Notes under the pieces: generated by a model
What the model was told of the DNA's origin: nothing
Database searches by the model: none
Seen by the model: the letters and a program-made list of their open reading frames with translations, nothing else
Made by a program: the position numbers and the translations under genes
In this document: positions 25,209 to 33,958 of the stretch, in pieces
Numbering within the stretch: the stretch's first letter is position 1
How the letters are laid out: every line of letters begins with the position of its first letter
Source of the DNA: an uncultured Candidatus Saccharibacteria bacterium
GTDB lineage: Bacteria > Patescibacteriota > Saccharimonadia > Saccharimonadales > Saccharimonadaceae
Direction: 5' to 3'
DNA: 64,000 nt
Assembly: GCA_947169915.1 (NCBI GenBank)
Contig: CAMVRN010000002.1
Coordinates: forward strand, 1 to 64,000

Positions 25209-25712
25209 TTATGAGCCGGTGTGGGTTCCAGGTGTGAATGTGCCGCGTGCATGCGGGTCGGCGACGATCCAGAGACCGTCTTCGTCCGTGAGCGGTTCAC
25301 CGTCCGCACCGGTAAGGAAATACTCGCATACGCAGTTGAGTACCTCTGCGGCCTCTTCGGCTTTGTTGGTCTTGTAACCACGCTTACGAGCATCTTCAAT
25401 CAGCTCCTGGTCGGTGGAATACTGAGGCTTGTCAACATTGAAGCTAGCAAGCCGCCAGAAACGCCGGCAGGTCCGGATGTTCGCCAGTGCCTGGAGAACG
25501 GGGTTATCGGCGTCAATCTGCTCACCCTTCAGGATGTCCATGGAGCCGTCCGTATAAACGATTTCGATTCGTACCGGAGGATTATCTCCAAATCCGGACT
25601 TCATCTTGCGTTCACGTGCGATACGGCGGTCGGTGGTGTCTGCGGGCGCAGTGCGACGAATGGTCATGACGGGTTCGGGCTCTCTGTCCCAGGAATGAGT
25701 TCTACGCTTCAT
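25209..25712 (-). CDS. Soluble protein of unknown function
   Basis: About 167 residues from the ATG at 25712, chosen because AGGAGG lies six bases upstream; longer in-frame readings run into the promoter. It is basic at the N-terminus (KRRTHSWDREPEP) and mixed alpha/beta later (VRIEIVYTDGSMDILKGEQ, then LNCVCEYFLTGADGEPLTDE). No signal peptide, membrane helix or motif was recognised. C- and G-rich codons, a perfect promoter and its own terminator mark it as a cassette like those at 17919 and 24474. Confidence 0.6.
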   Translation of the reverse strand: MKRRTHSWDREPEPVMTIRRTAPADTTDRRIARERKMKSGFGDNPPVRIEIVYTDGSMDILKGEQIDADNPVLQALANIRTCRRFWRLASFNVDKPQYSTDQELIEDARKRGYKTNKAEEAAEVLNCVCEYFLTGADGEPLTDEDGLWIVADPHARGTFTPGTHTGS

Positions 25713-25778
25713 TTTATCCCTCCTCTTATGAAAAGAACGTGTCACTGTTTTGCTCCCCCCAAAACGGAACATGGCTTC

Positions 25779-25807
25779 ATTATAGCATACGCTTGATTTT
25801 TTGTCAA
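25779..25807 (-). promoter_or_regulatory. Perfect consensus promoter
   Basis: Minus strand: TTGACA (25802-25807), 17-base spacer ending TGC, TATAAT (25779-25784). The leader to 25712 is about 60 bases. Confidence 0.85.
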
Positions 25808-25849
25808 TAGCATTATGTGGTTTGTGCTTATTTTGGGCGGAATATGTGG

Positions 25850-25855
25850 TAGAAT
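25850..25855 (+). promoter_or_regulatory. -10 box for leaderless trxB transcript
   Basis: TAGAAT, then AGAGAT, then ATG at 25862: a six-base gap and no Shine-Dalgarno site. Confidence 0.6.
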
Positions 25856-25861
25856 AGAGAT

Positions 25862-26791
25862 ATGGACAAATACGATATCTTGATAGTTGGGGCAGGTGTT
25901 GCTGGAATGACAGCGGCGGTTTATGGGCTACGGGCGAAGAAATCCGTGGCAATTTTAGAGAAGGCGGCCGTTGGTGGGCAGATTCTTCAGACCACGAAAC
26001 TTGACAATTATCCTGGACTTCCAGGGATTTCTGGAGTTGAACTTGCTGAAAAGCTAAGAGGGCAAGTCAAACAATTTGGCGGGCATTTTGTCAGTGCAGA
26101 AGTTGTTTCTATAGAGAAAAAAGAAGACGCTGATTCTAAAGGCAGCTCTTTTGTTGTCGCAACGGATGATGAGCCAATCGAAGCAAAGAGTATTATTATC
26201 GCGAACGGCTCGAAGGAGAGAAAACTCGGACTCGAGAATGAAGAGAGATTGATAGGTCACGGGGTTTCGTATTGTGCGACCTGTGATGGGGCGCTATTTA
26301 AAGATAAAGATGTTTTGGTTTATGGGGGCGGAAATACCGCCGCGTATTCTGTTCTTTACCTTGCTGGAATCTGTAGAAAGGTATATTGGATGTTTAGGAA
26401 GCCTGCGCCGAGAGCGGAAAAGCACTTGGTCGAAACGATAGAAGAAAAAGAGAATGTCGAGATTATGAAGAGCTCCGTGGTGACTCATCTCGAGGGGCAG
26501 GATAAGCTTGAACGTGTAGATTATCACGGCGAGGCGGATGAGAGCATGTCCGTCAGCGGTATTTTTGTCTTGATTGGACGAGAGCCAGATAATGAGAGGT
26601 TCAAAAATCTGGTAGAATTAGATGAAACAGGTCACATTGTATCTGATGAGACTTGCACGACAAGAACTCTGGGGGTGTTCTGCGCGGGCGATACTAGAGC
26701 GAAGAAGCTTAATCAGATTGTGACGGCGACGGCGGATGGGGCTGTAGCGGCGAGTGGGGCAATTGAATATTTGAATAAACTAAATAAGTAA
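25862..26791 (+). CDS. trxB: Thioredoxin reductase (FAD/NADPH)
   Basis: A 309-residue protein, the normal length. The FAD dinucleotide fold is GAGVAGMTAA near residue 9. The redox-active pair is CATCDG near residue 139. The NADPH fold is YGGGNTAAYS, and the C-terminal GVFCAGDTR places FAD. It reduces thioredoxin-type proteins using NADPH and may feed the peroxidase at 12211. Two genes follow on the same strand at short gaps (SDR and an unknown protein), so an operon is likely. Confidence 0.93.
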   Translation: MDKYDILIVGAGVAGMTAAVYGLRAKKSVAILEKAAVGGQILQTTKLDNYPGLPGISGVELAEKLRGQVKQFGGHFVSAEVVSIEKKEDADSKGSSFVVATDDEPIEAKSIIIANGSKERKLGLENEERLIGHGVSYCATCDGALFKDKDVLVYGGGNTAAYSVLYLAGICRKVYWMFRKPAPRAEKHLVETIEEKENVEIMKSSVVTHLEGQDKLERVDYHGEADESMSVSGIFVLIGREPDNERFKNLVELDETGHIVSDETCTTRTLGVFCAGDTRAKKLNQIVTATADGAVAASGAIEYLNKLNK

Positions 26792-26801
26792 AGGAGTAAA
26801 A

Positions 26802-27563
26802 ATGTTTGATTTGAAGGGACGAGTCGCAGTTGTATCCGGTGCTAGTAGCGGACTCGGAAAACAAATGGCGGAAGCTTTTGCGAAGCAGGGTGCGGACCTC
26901 GCGATTCTCGCACGTCGTATAGAGAGACTTGAGGAGCTAAAAAAAGAACTTGAGAAAAAGTACAAAGTTAAAGTTCTCCCTGTTAAGGTTGATGTGACCT
27001 CTAGCGAAGAAATTGATGACGCTGCGAAAACGGTTGAGAAAGAATTCGGGAAAGTCGATATTCTCCTAAACTGCGCTGGAAGCTCAAAAGACAAAGGCGT
27101 GCTCGAAATGGCCGATGACGAATGGGATTTTACAATCGCGACCGATTTAACCTCTGTTTTCAAGATGACTCGAGCATTCGGAAATATCATGGCAAAGAAA
27201 GGATACGGACGAATTATCAACATCGCTTCGATGTATGGGCTAGTTGGAAATACCGAGATTCATACGGTCGCCTACCACTCTTCTAAGGGCGGTGTCGTGA
27301 ACTTTACCCGCGCCGTAGCAGCAGAACTCGCTACAAAAGGGATAACCTGCAATGCGATTTGTCCAGGCTACTTCGAAACGGAGCTGACTAAGCCGGTGCT
27401 TGATACCCCAAGGTTCCAAGAATTCGCAAAAACACACGTACCGATGGAGAGATACGGAAAACCAGGCGAGCTTAACGCCGCAGCAGTGTTCCTAGCTTCT
27501 AAAGAAGCGTCCTATGTTACTGGGCTGATTATGCCAGTTGACGGCGGATATACTTGTATTTAA
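26802..27563 (+). CDS. Short-chain dehydrogenase/reductase
   Basis: A 253-residue classical SDR. The cofactor-binding GASSGLG motif is near residue 13, LNCAGSS corresponds to the NNAG region, and the catalytic triad is Ser in NIASMYG plus YHSSKGG (Tyr-x3-Lys). The C-terminus ends VDGGYTCI, as in FabG-like and gluconate 5-dehydrogenase-like enzymes. An AAAGGAG Shine-Dalgarno site lies 11 bases after the trxB stop. The substrate cannot be told; no fatty acid genes are nearby. Confidence 0.88.
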   Translation: MFDLKGRVAVVSGASSGLGKQMAEAFAKQGADLAILARRIERLEELKKELEKKYKVKVLPVKVDVTSSEEIDDAAKTVEKEFGKVDILLNCAGSSKDKGVLEMADDEWDFTIATDLTSVFKMTRAFGNIMAKKGYGRIINIASMYGLVGNTEIHTVAYHSSKGGVVNFTRAVAAELATKGITCNAICPGYFETELTKPVLDTPRFQEFAKTHVPMERYGKPGELNAAAVFLASKEASYVTGLIMPVDGGYTCI

Positions 27564-27575
27564 GGAGTGATTAAG

Positions 27576-28592
27576 ATGTTTGGTGGCGAAACAGCTGAAA
27601 GTTCAAACGGGAATAGCTCGATTGATGACCTCGCAAATATGCCAAGTTTTGAAGAGCATATGGAGCAGATGAATCGAGAGAAGAACAGAGAAACTAGTCC
27701 AGAAAAGATTGAGAACTTTAATCGCCTTGTTCGTTTTCTAAAAAATGACCTGTCAATTAAGGAGAGTTTGATAGATATGGCGCCGTCGAACGAAGACTTT
27801 TCTAGTGCTGGAGAGGGGGCATATCTTGATGATTTCTATTATGATTTTAGAGATATAGATAGCTCGATGAGGGATATTATGAAAGATTATTATCCTTCAG
27901 AGGTATTCGAGCAGAAACTTAATGATTGGCGCCAAAAGGTTATAGAAAATAGCGGTAGTGCGAAGAAAATTGCAAAGCTTTATAGCAAGGAATTTACACC
28001 AATATCTAAAGAATTTATTGATAAGGTTCATAATAATCTTGTCGGATATACCGATTTTGACCCTCATGCGCTAGATGAGGATGTTCACTCGGTAAACGAA
28101 ATGCTTCATCTAATGCATTCTTCAATTGTAAATAATGAACAAATTTTGCAGGATTTGCCGGTTCTGGATAAGAGCGAACAGGGTTCAGTGGTTTTGTATG
28201 GAACAGGAGAAGCTGAAAACAATGTTGCAGAGGGGATATTTAGGGAGTTATCTGCGCAAGAGACTGGGCCGTACGATTTTTGTACGGACATTGTGCTCCT
28301 CAAAGATAGGACGTTAATGATGGCGCGCGACAGGGGTCACGCGCTGACGGTAGACATTCAAAAAGATAGCGATGGAAAGATGTATGTAAACTATTTCATC
28401 CCGAAAATTTGTAACGCGAGAAAAGTTAATTCCCTGCCAGGAGTTCGTAAGGTTCCAGAGAATGCCCCAGCGCTTACTGCTACAACTGGGGTCTTTAATA
28501 CAGAATCAGAGGCGGATGCGACAAGTAAGGTGGTTGAATTCCTAAACATGGTGCCGACGGATGACGATATAGAATATAGCAGAGCGATTTAA
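27576..28592 (+). CDS. Soluble protein of unknown function
   Basis: About 338 residues. AAGGAG eight bases upstream favours the ATG at 27576; a GTG at 27567 overlaps that site. The N-terminus is low-complexity and acidic. The middle is helical with many Asp/Glu, and residues 210-290 form a small alpha/beta segment (ICNARKVNSLPGVRKVPENA). No signal, membrane helix or known motif is visible. It is the third gene after trxB and the SDR, so it is probably co-expressed. Confidence 0.6.
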   Translation: MFGGETAESSNGNSSIDDLANMPSFEEHMEQMNREKNRETSPEKIENFNRLVRFLKNDLSIKESLIDMAPSNEDFSSAGEGAYLDDFYYDFRDIDSSMRDIMKDYYPSEVFEQKLNDWRQKVIENSGSAKKIAKLYSKEFTPISKEFIDKVHNNLVGYTDFDPHALDEDVHSVNEMLHLMHSSIVNNEQILQDLPVLDKSEQGSVVLYGTGEAENNVAEGIFRELSAQETGPYDFCTDIVLLKDRTLMMARDRGHALTVDIQKDSDGKMYVNYFIPKICNARKVNSLPGVRKVPENAPALTATTGVFNTESEADATSKVVEFLNMVPTDDDIEYSRAI

Positions 28593-28629
28593 AGGCGGGT
28601 CTTTTCTTGGGGTGGGTTTTTGATTTTAC

Positions 28630-28658
28630 TTGATATTTTATAGTTTTTATGCTATAAT
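28630..28658 (+). promoter_or_regulatory. Promoter of the lipoprotein cassette
   Basis: TTGATA (28630-28635), 17-base spacer ending TGC, TATAAT (28653-28658). The leader to the ATG at 28724 is about 60 bases. Confidence 0.8.
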
Positions 28659-28723
28659 GATAAGAGTGGTTATCCACGTTGCTTAAAATTTGATGCTTCT
28701 ACTAAAATAAGGGGGGATATTTC

Positions 28724-29239
28724 ATGAAGAAGTTTCTTTTGGTTTTTATGTGCATAGCGCTATGTATCGTCCTTGCTGGCTGTTCTGCTTCCTATAAGGA
28801 TCAGCAGAGTACCAAAGAGATTGGTAACAAACTGAGCGATGGACAGCCTACGCCCACCGACATCGACTATTCGTTGGAAAGATATAATCTCATCCGGCGT
28901 GCCTACTGGGTCAATGGCCAGAGAGAAAAGGCCGCAGCAGTTATCTGTCCGGTTCAGAAGCCTCTTGGCTACATTGTCCTTTTTACTGAAGGCGGTTCCG
29001 TGGTCGGAAGGTTTGTCGTTGACGGCAAAGTATCCTGTTTAAATTCGTTTCTGACGCCTGATTCGACAAGTCTGGAAGGGACTTGGCTCCCTGACGTTGA
29101 TGGGTCATATGGCACAAACGATGATGGCATTTTCTTCTTCACGCCTGACGGAAAATACATCGAATGGACCGGCATTTACCTCTATTCCGACATTCCGTTC
29201 GAAGTTGATAATCCCGTCGTGACCTATAAGGAGGGGTAA
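28724..29239 (+). CDS. Lipoprotein, unknown function
   Basis: A 171-residue protein. The signal ends in a lipobox, LAGC (cysteine near residue 20), so it should be lipid-anchored. The mature part is about 150 residues, predicted beta-rich (YIVLFTEGGSVVGRFVVDG, then DDGIFFFTPDGKYIEWTG). A GGGGGGATA Shine-Dalgarno region precedes the ATG. Codon use is C/G-rich, unlike the trxB operon. It is followed by a small membrane protein four bases later, in the same cassette. Confidence 0.7.
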   Translation: MKKFLLVFMCIALCIVLAGCSASYKDQQSTKEIGNKLSDGQPTPTDIDYSLERYNLIRRAYWVNGQREKAAAVICPVQKPLGYIVLFTEGGSVVGRFVVDGKVSCLNSFLTPDSTSLEGTWLPDVDGSYGTNDDGIFFFTPDGKYIEWTGIYLYSDIPFEVDNPVVTYKEG

Positions 29240-29242
29240 GCT

Positions 29243-29626
29243 ATGGATTGGAGAGAATTCTCTAAGGGTTCCCTACTCGCGATTATTGTCGTACTCGTAC
29301 TGGTCGTAGGCTCGATTGTAGCTGTAACGGCTCACAACAATTACGAGACAGCTCTCAGAAAAGCGGATGATGCGTCGAATTATGACACGAGAAAGGCCGT
29401 CGAAGATTCAGCGCGCGCAATGATTGCGTCGTATACTGCCGACAAACTCCGGTACGAGACTTACAAGGACAGTAGCGGAGAAGAACAGCAGAGCTGGGCT
29501 GAACAGGCAAAAATCCGCGCAAACACCACCGCAGCGCAATACAATGAGTATATGCTAAAAAATTCATTTGTATTCAAAGACAACATCCCAGAAGACATCA
29601 AGACAGAGTTAGAATACATTAAGTAA
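29243..29626 (+). CDS. Small membrane-anchored protein, unknown
   Basis: A 127-residue protein. One N-terminal helix (residues 12-32) is followed by a charged helical domain (YETALRKADDASNYDTRKAV) that should lie outside. GAGG lies upstream in the end of the lipoprotein gene. It resembles stalked, LemA-like single-helix proteins only in general layout; no family was recognised. It ends at a strong terminator. Confidence 0.6.
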   Translation: MDWREFSKGSLLAIIVVLVLVVGSIVAVTAHNNYETALRKADDASNYDTRKAVEDSARAMIASYTADKLRYETYKDSSGEEQQSWAEQAKIRANTTAAQYNEYMLKNSFVFKDNIPEDIKTELEYIK

Positions 29627-29655
29627 ATCTATTTCAGCATCAAATTTAAGCAACT

Positions 29656-29678
29656 CCGCCCCGAAAGGGGCGGTTTTT
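29656..29678 (+). terminator. Rho-independent terminator
   Basis: CCGCCCC-GAAA-GGGGCGG followed by TTTTT ends the lipoprotein cassette. Confidence 0.9.
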
Positions 29679-29716
29679 CATGAAAAGCCTAATCAAATAA
29701 CTATATAAGAAATGAA

Positions 29717-30358
29717 TTAGCGGCCCTTAATAAAGGCTATAGAACCAGGTTTTTCGGGATGGTCTAGATACAATTCTTTTCTGCCTTTTTTGCTGAATTT
29801 TAGGATTTCTAGGGCGATACACATATCTCCACCCGCTAATGAAAGATTCGCGATGCCAAATATGAGTAGCGACATATTCCCAATTACAATTCCAACCACG
29901 CTTGTGCAGAGTCCGAGTATGAAGCCTGGCGCAAGTACCGCCAATAGATATCTTGGTTTGGAAACAGCTTCTGTGCAGCAGCAATACGGAGTAAGACTTT
30001 TCCAGAAAATACCGAATTCGACTGTCTTGAAATGACTGCGCGCAGTCAGACCAAAGAACAAACCATGGATTAATTCATGAACTACGGTAGATATTATAAA
30101 AGCTGCGATGAATATTATTAACTGCGACGGCGAATCAACAAATGCATCATAACCTCCTACAAAAGAGTTCCAGCCACATAACTGGCCGAATACGACTATT
30201 AGCACGGCCATAAGTGGCATCGGGATAAACAAGCCTAACAGGTTGGCTTTAGCAGCTGATATAGAGACATCATGCTTGGCATAGCCTTTCTTCTTTAACA
30301 TGCCTGTTTCTAGCGTAATTCTCTTTTTTCGTTCTTCTAATTTTTGGTTTTTACCCAT
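29717..30358 (-). CDS. DUF3267 membrane metalloprotease-like protein
   Basis: A 213-residue protein with about five hydrophobic segments. The HELIHGLFF motif near residue 93 is an HExxH zinc site, as in the DUF3267 family of putative intramembrane or membrane zinc proteases. An N-terminal charged part (KLEERKKRITLETGML) is cytoplasmic. An AAGGA Shine-Dalgarno site precedes the ATG at 30358. The substrate is unknown. Confidence 0.82.
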   Translation of the reverse strand: MGKNQKLEERKKRITLETGMLKKKGYAKHDVSISAAKANLLGLFIPMPLMAVLIVVFGQLCGWNSFVGGYDAFVDSPSQLIIFIAAFIISTVVHELIHGLFFGLTARSHFKTVEFGIFWKSLTPYCCCTEAVSKPRYLLAVLAPGFILGLCTSVVGIVIGNMSLLIFGIANLSLAGGDMCIALEILKFSKKGRKELYLDHPEKPGSIAFIKGR

Positions 30359-30440
30359 TCTTTTCCTTGTTTAGTATAAGCATATTATATCATTATATAT
30401 TATAAAAAAACGCCGAAATGGCGCCTTTTAACTCGAATTA

Positions 30441-30515
30441 TGGTGCGGGTAGAGAGAATCGAACTCTCATCCCAAGTTTGGAAAACTTGTATACTAACCA
30501 CTGTACTATACCCGC
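30441..30515 (-). tRNA. tRNA-Gly (anticodon TCC)
   Basis: A full cloverleaf: acceptor GCGGGTA/TACCCGC, anticodon stem CAAGT/ACTTG around TTTCCAA (anticodon TCC), T-arm GAGAG/CTCTC with GTTCGATTC. CCA is encoded. Confidence 0.93.
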
Positions 30516-30539
30516 GTGGTGATTATTATTATACAAAAC

Positions 30540-31499
30540 TTATAGGACAAAGACAAGGGTATAATAGGTCGCAAACATCGCTAGCATAAGTCCGCCTTCT
30601 ATGCGATTGATTTTGTGGTTAGTGACGGAGAAGATGAAGAGAAGAGTGGCAGAGCCAACTAGAGCGACGAGGTCGACAACGGAGAAGCCGCTAGTCGTGA
30701 CGGCCCCAAAGATGGCAACTGGGATGCCTAGAACAACACAAATATTGAAGATATTTGAGCCAAGGATGTTGCCGATAACGAGTTCTGTTTCCCCTTTCTT
30801 TGCTGCGACGACAGTCGTGATGAGCTCTGGAAGCGAGGTACCTAGAGCAATGACAGTCAAAGCAATGATGCGTTCAGAGATGCCTATTTGCGTGGCGATT
30901 GCAGAAGCGGAGTCGACAACGAAGTTTGAGCCGAAGATGATGCCGGCGAGACCGAGTGCGGTGAAGAGGAAGGAAAGGCCGAGCTTCCATTTTGGTTTTT
31001 CGCGCTTGTTTTTGTCGCGCGAGTGGATTGCGAGGGAGATTAGATAATAGAGGAAGATTGCAAAGAAAAGAAGGATTGCAATGCCGTCTGAGCGAGTGAT
31101 TTCATTAATGCCCGCGGAGTTAAGCTGTACATCGAGGAAGAGGACAACGAGGAGCGAGGAAATGAGGATACAAATTGGAATCTCTTTACGGATAGTTTCC
31201 TTGCGGATAGCAAGAGGACGTATGAAGGCGGCGAGGCCTAAAATCAAAAGGATATTAAGGATGTTTGAGCCGATAACGTTACCGAGGACCATATCTGTCG
31301 AGCCAGAAGCAAGGGCTTTTATCGAGACAGCAAGTTCTGGAGCGGAAGTGCCGAAGGCGATGATAGTAAGGCCGACGAGGGTTTTCGATACCTTGAAGTT
31401 ATTAGCGACAGAGGCGGCGCCATCAACGAAGAAGTCTGCGCCTTTGATAAGTAGAATAAAGCCGACAACTAAGAGAACGATTTGTAAAGCAATATCCAT
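30540..31499 (-). CDS. Calcium/cation antiporter (CaCA family)
   Basis: About 319 residues from the ATG at 31499; longer frames run into the promoter and tRNA-His. There are roughly ten hydrophobic helices in two inverted halves. Each half has the CaCA alpha-repeat: FGTSAPELAVSIKA near residue 50 and LGTSLPELITTVVA near residue 215, with VLGNVIGSNILNI and IGNILGSNIFNI. It exchanges Ca2+ (or K+) for Na+ or H+. The expected mRNA is leaderless: an extended -10 ends seven bases before this ATG. Confidence 0.93.
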   Translation of the reverse strand: MDIALQIVLLVVGFILLIKGADFFVDGAASVANNFKVSKTLVGLTIIAFGTSAPELAVSIKALASGSTDMVLGNVIGSNILNILLILGLAAFIRPLAIRKETIRKEIPICILISSLLVVLFLDVQLNSAGINEITRSDGIAILLFFAIFLYYLISLAIHSRDKNKREKPKWKLGLSFLFTALGLAGIIFGSNFVVDSASAIATQIGISERIIALTVIALGTSLPELITTVVAAKKGETELVIGNILGSNIFNICVVLGIPVAIFGAVTTSGFSVVDLVALVGSATLLFIFSVTNHKINRIEGGLMLAMFATYYTLVFVL

Positions 31500-31506
31500 A
31501 AGCATT

Positions 31507-31512
31507 ATTATA
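31507..31512 (-). promoter_or_regulatory. Extended -10 box for leaderless antiporter transcript
   Basis: Minus strand TGCTATAAT ends seven bases before the ATG at 31499, just beyond a small hairpin that ends the tRNA-His transcript. Confidence 0.6.
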
Positions 31513-31516
31513 GCAT

Positions 31517-31536
31517 AAAAAATACCCGCGAGGGGT
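31517..31536 (-). terminator. Short hairpin terminator after tRNA-His
   Basis: ACCC and GGGT with a run of T on the minus strand. The stem is short, so the call is weak. Confidence 0.45.
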
Positions 31537-31547
31537 GTTTTTGAATC

Positions 31548-31625
31548 TGGGGTGGGATATCGGGATCGAACCGACGACCTTCTGGACCACAATCAGACGC
31601 TCTAACCATCTGAGCTAATCCCACC
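31548..31625 (-). tRNA. tRNA-His (anticodon GTG)
   Basis: Acceptor GTGGGAT/ATCCCAC, with an extra 5' G opposite C73 as required for tRNA-His. The anticodon loop TTGTGGT gives GTG. T-arm GGTTCGATCCC is present and CCA is encoded. Confidence 0.92.
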
Positions 31626-31655
31626 AGATACCAGTAAATTGTAGCATAAAATGGG

Positions 31656-32333
31656 CTATTTGGGAAGAAGGAAGTAAACGCCAGCACCGACGGCGGCGCC
31701 AAGTAAAAGAGTGATAAGAATGACAACAATAATTGGGGCGCCTTTCTTCTTGTCGGAGTCGTCAATAATCTTTACGGTCTTATCTTTCTTTTTGTCTTTT
31801 TTCTTGGTTTCTGATTTGGCAGATCCTTTTTCATAGACGTTTTTGCGTCCAGAGTCTGCTCCAGCTTCATTTACGCCTAGGAAGCTGAGCTTTTCGAAGT
31901 TGTCAGTTTTCTTCTTTGGAACGGATTTAGAAAGTGGGCGCTTATCGACAGTATAGTTTTCGAGAAATGGAGATTTGCCACCGAGGGCGTATTTGTTGCC
32001 ATCTGGAGCGGAAGGGGGGGTCTCTTTGGCAGGAGTCGGCATTACCTTTGGTTTTTCCTCTGGTTTGTGGTTTTCTGGATACAAATCACGAGAGGTGACA
32101 GGCTTGCGAGAAACAAGCGGTTTTTGCTCCGTTTTTTCAACTCTAGGTTCTGGTTTTTGAGTGCCTTTTTGAGGAATCTGGTCAGATACGGAAGAGATTT
32201 TCTTGACTACCGGTTTCGGTTTCTCTATCCTGCGAGGAACTGGACGTGACGCCAAAGGGTCGGAGTTAGCCGAAGGCTTCCGACTGATGAAGTCCATGTA
32301 GCGAACAGGTTTCTTCTGGTTAGGCGTTGGCAT
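31656..32333 (-). CDS. Low-complexity protein with C-terminal membrane anchor
   Basis: A 225-residue protein. The first 190 residues are Lys/Pro/Glu-rich and mostly disordered (KPEPRVEKTEQKP, KKKDKKKDKTVKII). A single hydrophobic helix at the very C-terminus (IIVVILITLLLGAAVGAGVYF) could anchor it with the body in the cytoplasm. The start overlaps the end of tpiA by 14 bases. No family was recognised; a role in scaffold or nucleoid-membrane contact would be speculation. Confidence 0.6.
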   Translation of the reverse strand: MPTPNQKKPVRYMDFISRKPSANSDPLASRPVPRRIEKPKPVVKKISSVSDQIPQKGTQKPEPRVEKTEQKPLVSRKPVTSRDLYPENHKPEEKPKVMPTPAKETPPSAPDGNKYALGGKSPFLENYTVDKRPLSKSVPKKKTDNFEKLSFLGVNEAGADSGRKNVYEKGSAKSETKKKDKKKDKTVKIIDDSDKKKGAPIIVVILITLLLGAAVGAGVYFLLPK

Positions 32334-33102
32334 CTTTTACTCGTTTAGCAATTTCTATTATATCAGTAAACTCTGGAGCAATCAAACTTGCACCACCTAT
32401 AAGTAGGCCGTTGCAGTCGTCGAGCAAGAGATAAGACTCGGCGTTTGTAGATTTTACGCTTCCACCAAAGAGGAGAGCGGTTTCTTCGGCCGTGGTTTTG
32501 CCGTATGTTTCTTTGAGAACGCTACGGATTAGTTTGAACGCATCTTGGACATCAAGCGGAGAAGCAACTCGTGCAGCTTTGTCGTGTCCAGAAATTGCCC
32601 AAACTGGCTCATAGGCAATGATAACTTTAGAAATATCCTCTGCGGAGACCTCGCTAAGTCCGCCGAGGACTTGGTCGCGAAGGACATCGGCGGTTTCGCC
32701 GAAGGTACGTTCGGACTCGGTTTCGCCAACACAAAGAATTGGGGTCAAACCGTTTCTAATAATAGCGGAGACTTTTGAGCGGATGTCTTTATCGGATTCA
32801 TTGAAGATATATCGGCGTTCAGAATGACCAACGATGACATAGTCGACGAGAGCGCGGAGTTGAGTGACGGAAACTTCGCCGGTATAGGCGCCGAAATCTC
32901 GGTGATAGCAGTTTTGTGCGCAGAGTTTAATCTTGCGACGGTCAGTCTGAAGAGAAAGCGATTGAATCGCCATGAGTGATGGAGAAACAACTACTTCAAT
33001 GTCACGGTATGCGTGGACCTTTTGAAGGAGTTTGTTGAGGAACAAGGATGATTCCCCCACTGTAAAATTCATTTTCCAGTTGCCAATGATATAAGTCTTC
33101 AT
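32320..33102 (-). CDS. tpiA: Triosephosphate isomerase
   Basis: A 260-residue TIM barrel. GNWKMNF near residue 7 holds the Asn/Lys pair, VGHSERR the catalytic His, IAYEPVWAISG the catalytic Glu in loop 6, and LFGGSVKSTNA plus GLLIGGASL the phosphate loops. It interconverts dihydroxyacetone phosphate and glyceraldehyde 3-phosphate in glycolysis. TAAAAT lies seven bases before the ATG, so this transcript may be leaderless as well. Confidence 0.97.
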   Translation of the reverse strand: MKTYIIGNWKMNFTVGESSLFLNKLLQKVHAYRDIEVVVSPSLMAIQSLSLQTDRRKIKLCAQNCYHRDFGAYTGEVSVTQLRALVDYVIVGHSERRYIFNESDKDIRSKVSAIIRNGLTPILCVGETESERTFGETADVLRDQVLGGLSEVSAEDISKVIIAYEPVWAISGHDKAARVASPLDVQDAFKLIRSVLKETYGKTTAEETALLFGGSVKSTNAESYLLLDDCNGLLIGGASLIAPEFTDIIEIAKRVKDANA

Positions 33103-33142
33103 AATACTTATTTTAATCCTTATGCCTTAAAAGTGCAAGCAA

Positions 33143-33925
33143 TTAGAGAGCGTTAATAACTCCGAGAACACCTCTGAGCGCGTAGCCTGTGTCTTCGTGA
33201 TTGCGGACTGTGATTGTATCGACGCCCATTTGGACAACTGGGTAGTCGTTACCGCCTGGTTGAGTCATATCACCAAAGTAAAGAATGTCTTCTTTTTCTA
33301 CTTTAAGTTCTTCCATGAGGTGAGTCATACCGAAGACCTTATTCATGCCTGGGGTGATGGCATTGATGCTGGTCGTGCCACCGATTTCGTAATCAAATTC
33401 TGGAGCCAATTCTTTTGCGCGTTTGACGATTTGTTCGCGTTTCTTGCAATCTGGGTCCCAAGCATATTTTGCTTCAGTGCCGGCTTTTTGACCGAGAGCA
33501 GAGAAGGTGACCTGGGAAAGACGGTTTTCGATAATTTCATCGCCCTCTTGGAGCTTGTCTTCCTCCCAGAAGCCGAGTTCTTTCGCAGCGGTTTCAATGG
33601 CGTTTGTGATTTTCTCAACTTGCTCGTCTGTTAATGGATAGCTATAGACCTGCTCCCAATCTTCTTTTTTCACGTCATAGCGGTAATATTGTGTGCCTTG
33701 GGCAACGAAAAGGTGGAGTTTTTCTAGGTCTTCAGGTTTTGCACCGCGTTCGACAAGTCGGTCGACAATCTGAATCATAAACTGGTCGAATTTTTGGCCA
33801 GAAATTGGGCATACTTTTAGGCCTGCTCGGAGGCAGGCGATAAGTAAGTCGGCAATTTCGTCTGGGATAGGGGTTTTAGCGACGTTCAAAGTTTGGTCGA
33901 CGTCAAAACTTAATACTTTTTTCAT
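33143..33925 (-). CDS. HAD-IIB phosphatase (phosphomannomutase-like)
   Basis: About 260 residues from the ATG at 33925, where GGAGG lies upstream. The first motif SFDVDQTLN carries the nucleophile Asp (DxDxT), PISGQKF is motif II, and YFGDMTQPGGNDYPV supplies the motif IV acidic residues with a cap region of type IIB between. The pattern resembles eukaryotic-like phosphomannomutases and sugar phosphatases. Its substrate is probably a hexose phosphate; mutase activity is not certain. Confidence 0.82.
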   Translation of the reverse strand: MKKVLSFDVDQTLNVAKTPIPDEIADLLIACLRAGLKVCPISGQKFDQFMIQIVDRLVERGAKPEDLEKLHLFVAQGTQYYRYDVKKEDWEQVYSYPLTDEQVEKITNAIETAAKELGFWEEDKLQEGDEIIENRLSQVTFSALGQKAGTEAKYAWDPDCKKREQIVKRAKELAPEFDYEIGGTTSINAITPGMNKVFGMTHLMEELKVEKEDILYFGDMTQPGGNDYPVVQMGVDTITVRNHEDTGYALRGVLGVINAL

Positions 33926-33958
33926 GTTTTCCTCCCTAGTAGACAGCAAAGCTACTAA

